Assembly: GCA_026415675.1 (NCBI GenBank)
Contig: JAOAGQ010000032.1
Coordinates: 1 to 35,592 of the forward strand
Reading direction: 5' to 3'
DNA from: Syntrophorhabdaceae bacterium
Lineage (GTDB): Bacteria; Desulfobacterota; Syntrophorhabdia; Syntrophorhabdales; Syntrophorhabdaceae
Length of the DNA stretch: 35,592 nucleotides
Of the stretch, positions 34,204 through 35,592 are shown piece by piece; the stretch's first letter is position 1, and each line of letters opens with the position of its first letter. The notes under the pieces are model-generated. The model had not been told where the DNA came from. It was given only the letters and a program-made list of their open reading frames with translations, and searched no databases. The translations under genes were made by a program, and so were the position numbers.

Positions 34204-35592
34204 ATGTTAGAATCACTCTCCCATCTTATTTCAGGCTTTGGCATTGCCACAACAATCCAGAATCTATTATACTGTTTAGTAGGTGCCATTGTTGGTACCC
34301 TCATCGGGGTGCTCCCGGGATTAGGACCCATTGCAGGTATTGCCCTTCTTATTCCAGCAACTTTGAGTCTTAACCCTACCTCGGCTATTATCATGCTTGC
34401 CGGTATCTATTATGGTGCCATGTATGGGGGTTCCACAACTTCAATCCTTTTAAATGTACCAGGGGAGACAGCTTCGGTTATTACATGTATAGATGGCTAT
34501 CAGATGGCCCAAAAAGGTCGAGCCGGCCCTGCTCTTGCCATATGCGCAATTGGTTCGTTTATTGCAGGTACAATAGGGATTTTCGGCCTTGTATTTCTTG
34601 CACCCCCTCTTGCAAGCGCTGCTTTAGCCTTTGGTCCCCCGGAATATTTTTCCCTTATGGTTTTCGGCTTTATTGTTTTGAGTAATGTGACAGGAAAATC
34701 CCTGATTAAATCTCTTATCATGGCTGTAGTAGGTTTAATCATAGGCACCATTGGACTTGACCCTGTCACAGGGGATGCCCGCTTTACCTTCGGTTCAGCA
34801 TATCTTTTAGGGGGCATAGAATTTGTTGCTGTAGCCATTGGACTATTTGGAATCGGTGAGGTTCTGTCCAGTATTGAACAACCAAAGGAGATGCTTGAGC
34901 AAAAGGTAATTGTACCAAGATTTCGCGACCTCTATCCATCACTACAGGATCTAAAACAGTCGATCGGCGCTATTCTGAGGGGTAGTGGTCTTGGTTTTGG
35001 TATAGGTTTGATTCCAGGGCCTGCACCGGTTATTGCCACTTATGCATCCTATATGGTGGAACGCAAGATATCAAAGCATCCCGAACAATTCGGTAAAGGG
35101 GCCATTGAGGGTGTGGCCGGCCCTGAATCTGCAAATAATTCTGCCTGTCAGGCAGCATTCATCCCGCTTTTTGTCCTTGGAATACCCTTTGCCCCTCCCA
35201 CGGCCATTTTACTCGGGGCACTGCTTATTCATGGGATTAATCCTGGTCCCACCATGATCTCCGAACATCCCACCCTGTTCTGGGGTGTTATTGCAAGTAT
35301 GTATATTGGAAATTTTATACTTCTTCTTTTGAATCTTCCCTTTGTGCCCTTTTTTGCAAACATTTTGAGGATTCCAAAAAAGATACTTCTCCCTCTTATT
35401 ATGCTCTTCTGTATCACAGGTATGTTTTCTGTGAATAACTCTATATATGACATTTGGTTAATGCTTATTTTCGGTGTCCTTGGTTATCTCATGAGAAAGC
35501 TTGCCTATGAAGGTGCACCCCTTCTTTTAGCCCTTGTTTTAGGCCCAAAACTTGAAGTTGCATTCAGGCAGTCCCTCATGATCTCCCATGGA
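34204..35592 (+). CDS. tctA: Tripartite tricarboxylate transporter large permease (TctA), cut by the right edge
   Basis: The frame is open from the ATG at 34204 to the end, 463 codons of an expected 490-500, so only the C-terminal end is missing. AAGGAG stands seven bases in front. TctA signatures are present: [23 protein letters not shown] near the N-terminus, [20 protein letters not shown], and the second-half repeat [20 protein letters not shown] with [13 protein letters not shown]. About 10-12 membrane segments are predicted. The binding protein TctC is not in the window and may follow. Confidence 0.96.
   Translation, partial: MLESLSHLISGFGIATTIQNLLYCLVGAIVGTLIGVLPGLGPIAGIALLIPATLSLNPTSAIIMLAGIYYGAMYGGSTTSILLNVPGETASVITCIDGYQMAQKGRAGPALAICAIGSFIAGTIGIFGLVFLAPPLASAALAFGPPEYFSLMVFGFIVLSNVTGKSLIKSLIMAVVGLIIGTIGLDPVTGDARFTFGSAYLLGGIEFVAVAIGLFGIGEVLSSIEQPKEMLEQKVIVPRFRDLYPSLQDLKQSIGAILRGSGLGFGIGLIPGPAPVIATYASYMVERKISKHPEQFGKGAIEGVAGPESANNSACQAAFIPLFVLGIPFAPPTAILLGALLIHGINPGPTMISEHPTLFWGVIASMYIGNFILLLLNLPFVPFFANILRIPKKILLPLIMLFCITGMFSVNNSIYDIWLMLIFGVLGYLMRKLAYEGAPLLLALVLGPKLEVAFRQSLMISHG

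Overview
The window looks like a chromosomal segment of a Gram-negative, probably anaerobic bacterium, plausibly a Desulfobacterota- or Nitrospirota-type lineage. Support: two exported beta-barrel proteins ending in Phe, a periplasmic HtrA protease, TRAP and TTT uptake systems with exported binding proteins, and a Na+-pump decarboxylase subunit pair. Codon use leans on AGG/AGA (Arg) and ATA (Ile), as is common in thermophilic or deep-branching anaerobes. The taxonomic call is inference only. I saw no rRNA or tRNA gene, CRISPR array, intact insertion sequence or prophage.

Left part (1-7.5 kb): a divergent gene begins at the left edge, then a four-PAS hybrid histidine kinase, a small outer-membrane barrel protein, and a convergent membrane metallophosphoesterase whose end overlaps the barrel gene. 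On the minus strand is a sodium-pump decarboxylase beta subunit preceded by a very short gamma-like gene (6107-6253) with a TTG start. A 454-base spacer then carries the oadGB promoter, TGTATAC palindromes and an unusual series of hairpins in front of a TorF-like porin gene.

Housekeeping block (7.5-22 kb, mostly minus strand): dgt, valS, a DUF294 nucleotidyltransferase, a CBS-pair protein, gatC, gatA and a family 4 uracil-DNA glycosylase form a tight run. Dodecin is divergent from dgt. A second minus-strand run is DUF89 phosphatase, class B DnaJ, an unrecognised 259-residue protein, groES and groEL; groESL has its own strong promoter and a degenerate CIRCE-like element. Next come an exported methyltransferase-like protein and a UspA protein.

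Envelope block (22.2-27 kb, plus strand): response regulator, sensor kinase, HtrA/DegP protease and a PilC/GspF-like membrane protein, closely packed and closed by a strong terminator. The regulator appears to be translated from a leaderless mRNA.

Transport block (27-35.6 kb): a minus-strand TRAP operon (dctP, dctQ, dctM), a CNT-type nucleoside transporter and a second dctP with its own promoter. A divergent IclR regulator is followed by tctB and a tctA that runs off the right edge. TGTATACA-like palindromes recur at the dctP promoters and upstream of oadGB, suggesting a shared regulon linking uptake of an organic acid (or similar anion) to a Na+-coupled decarboxylation step. No single previously undescribed system is proven. 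The best leads are the orphan oadGB pair with the shared palindrome, the multi-hairpin porin leader, the TRAP-CNT operon, and the unknown gene between dnaJ and groES.
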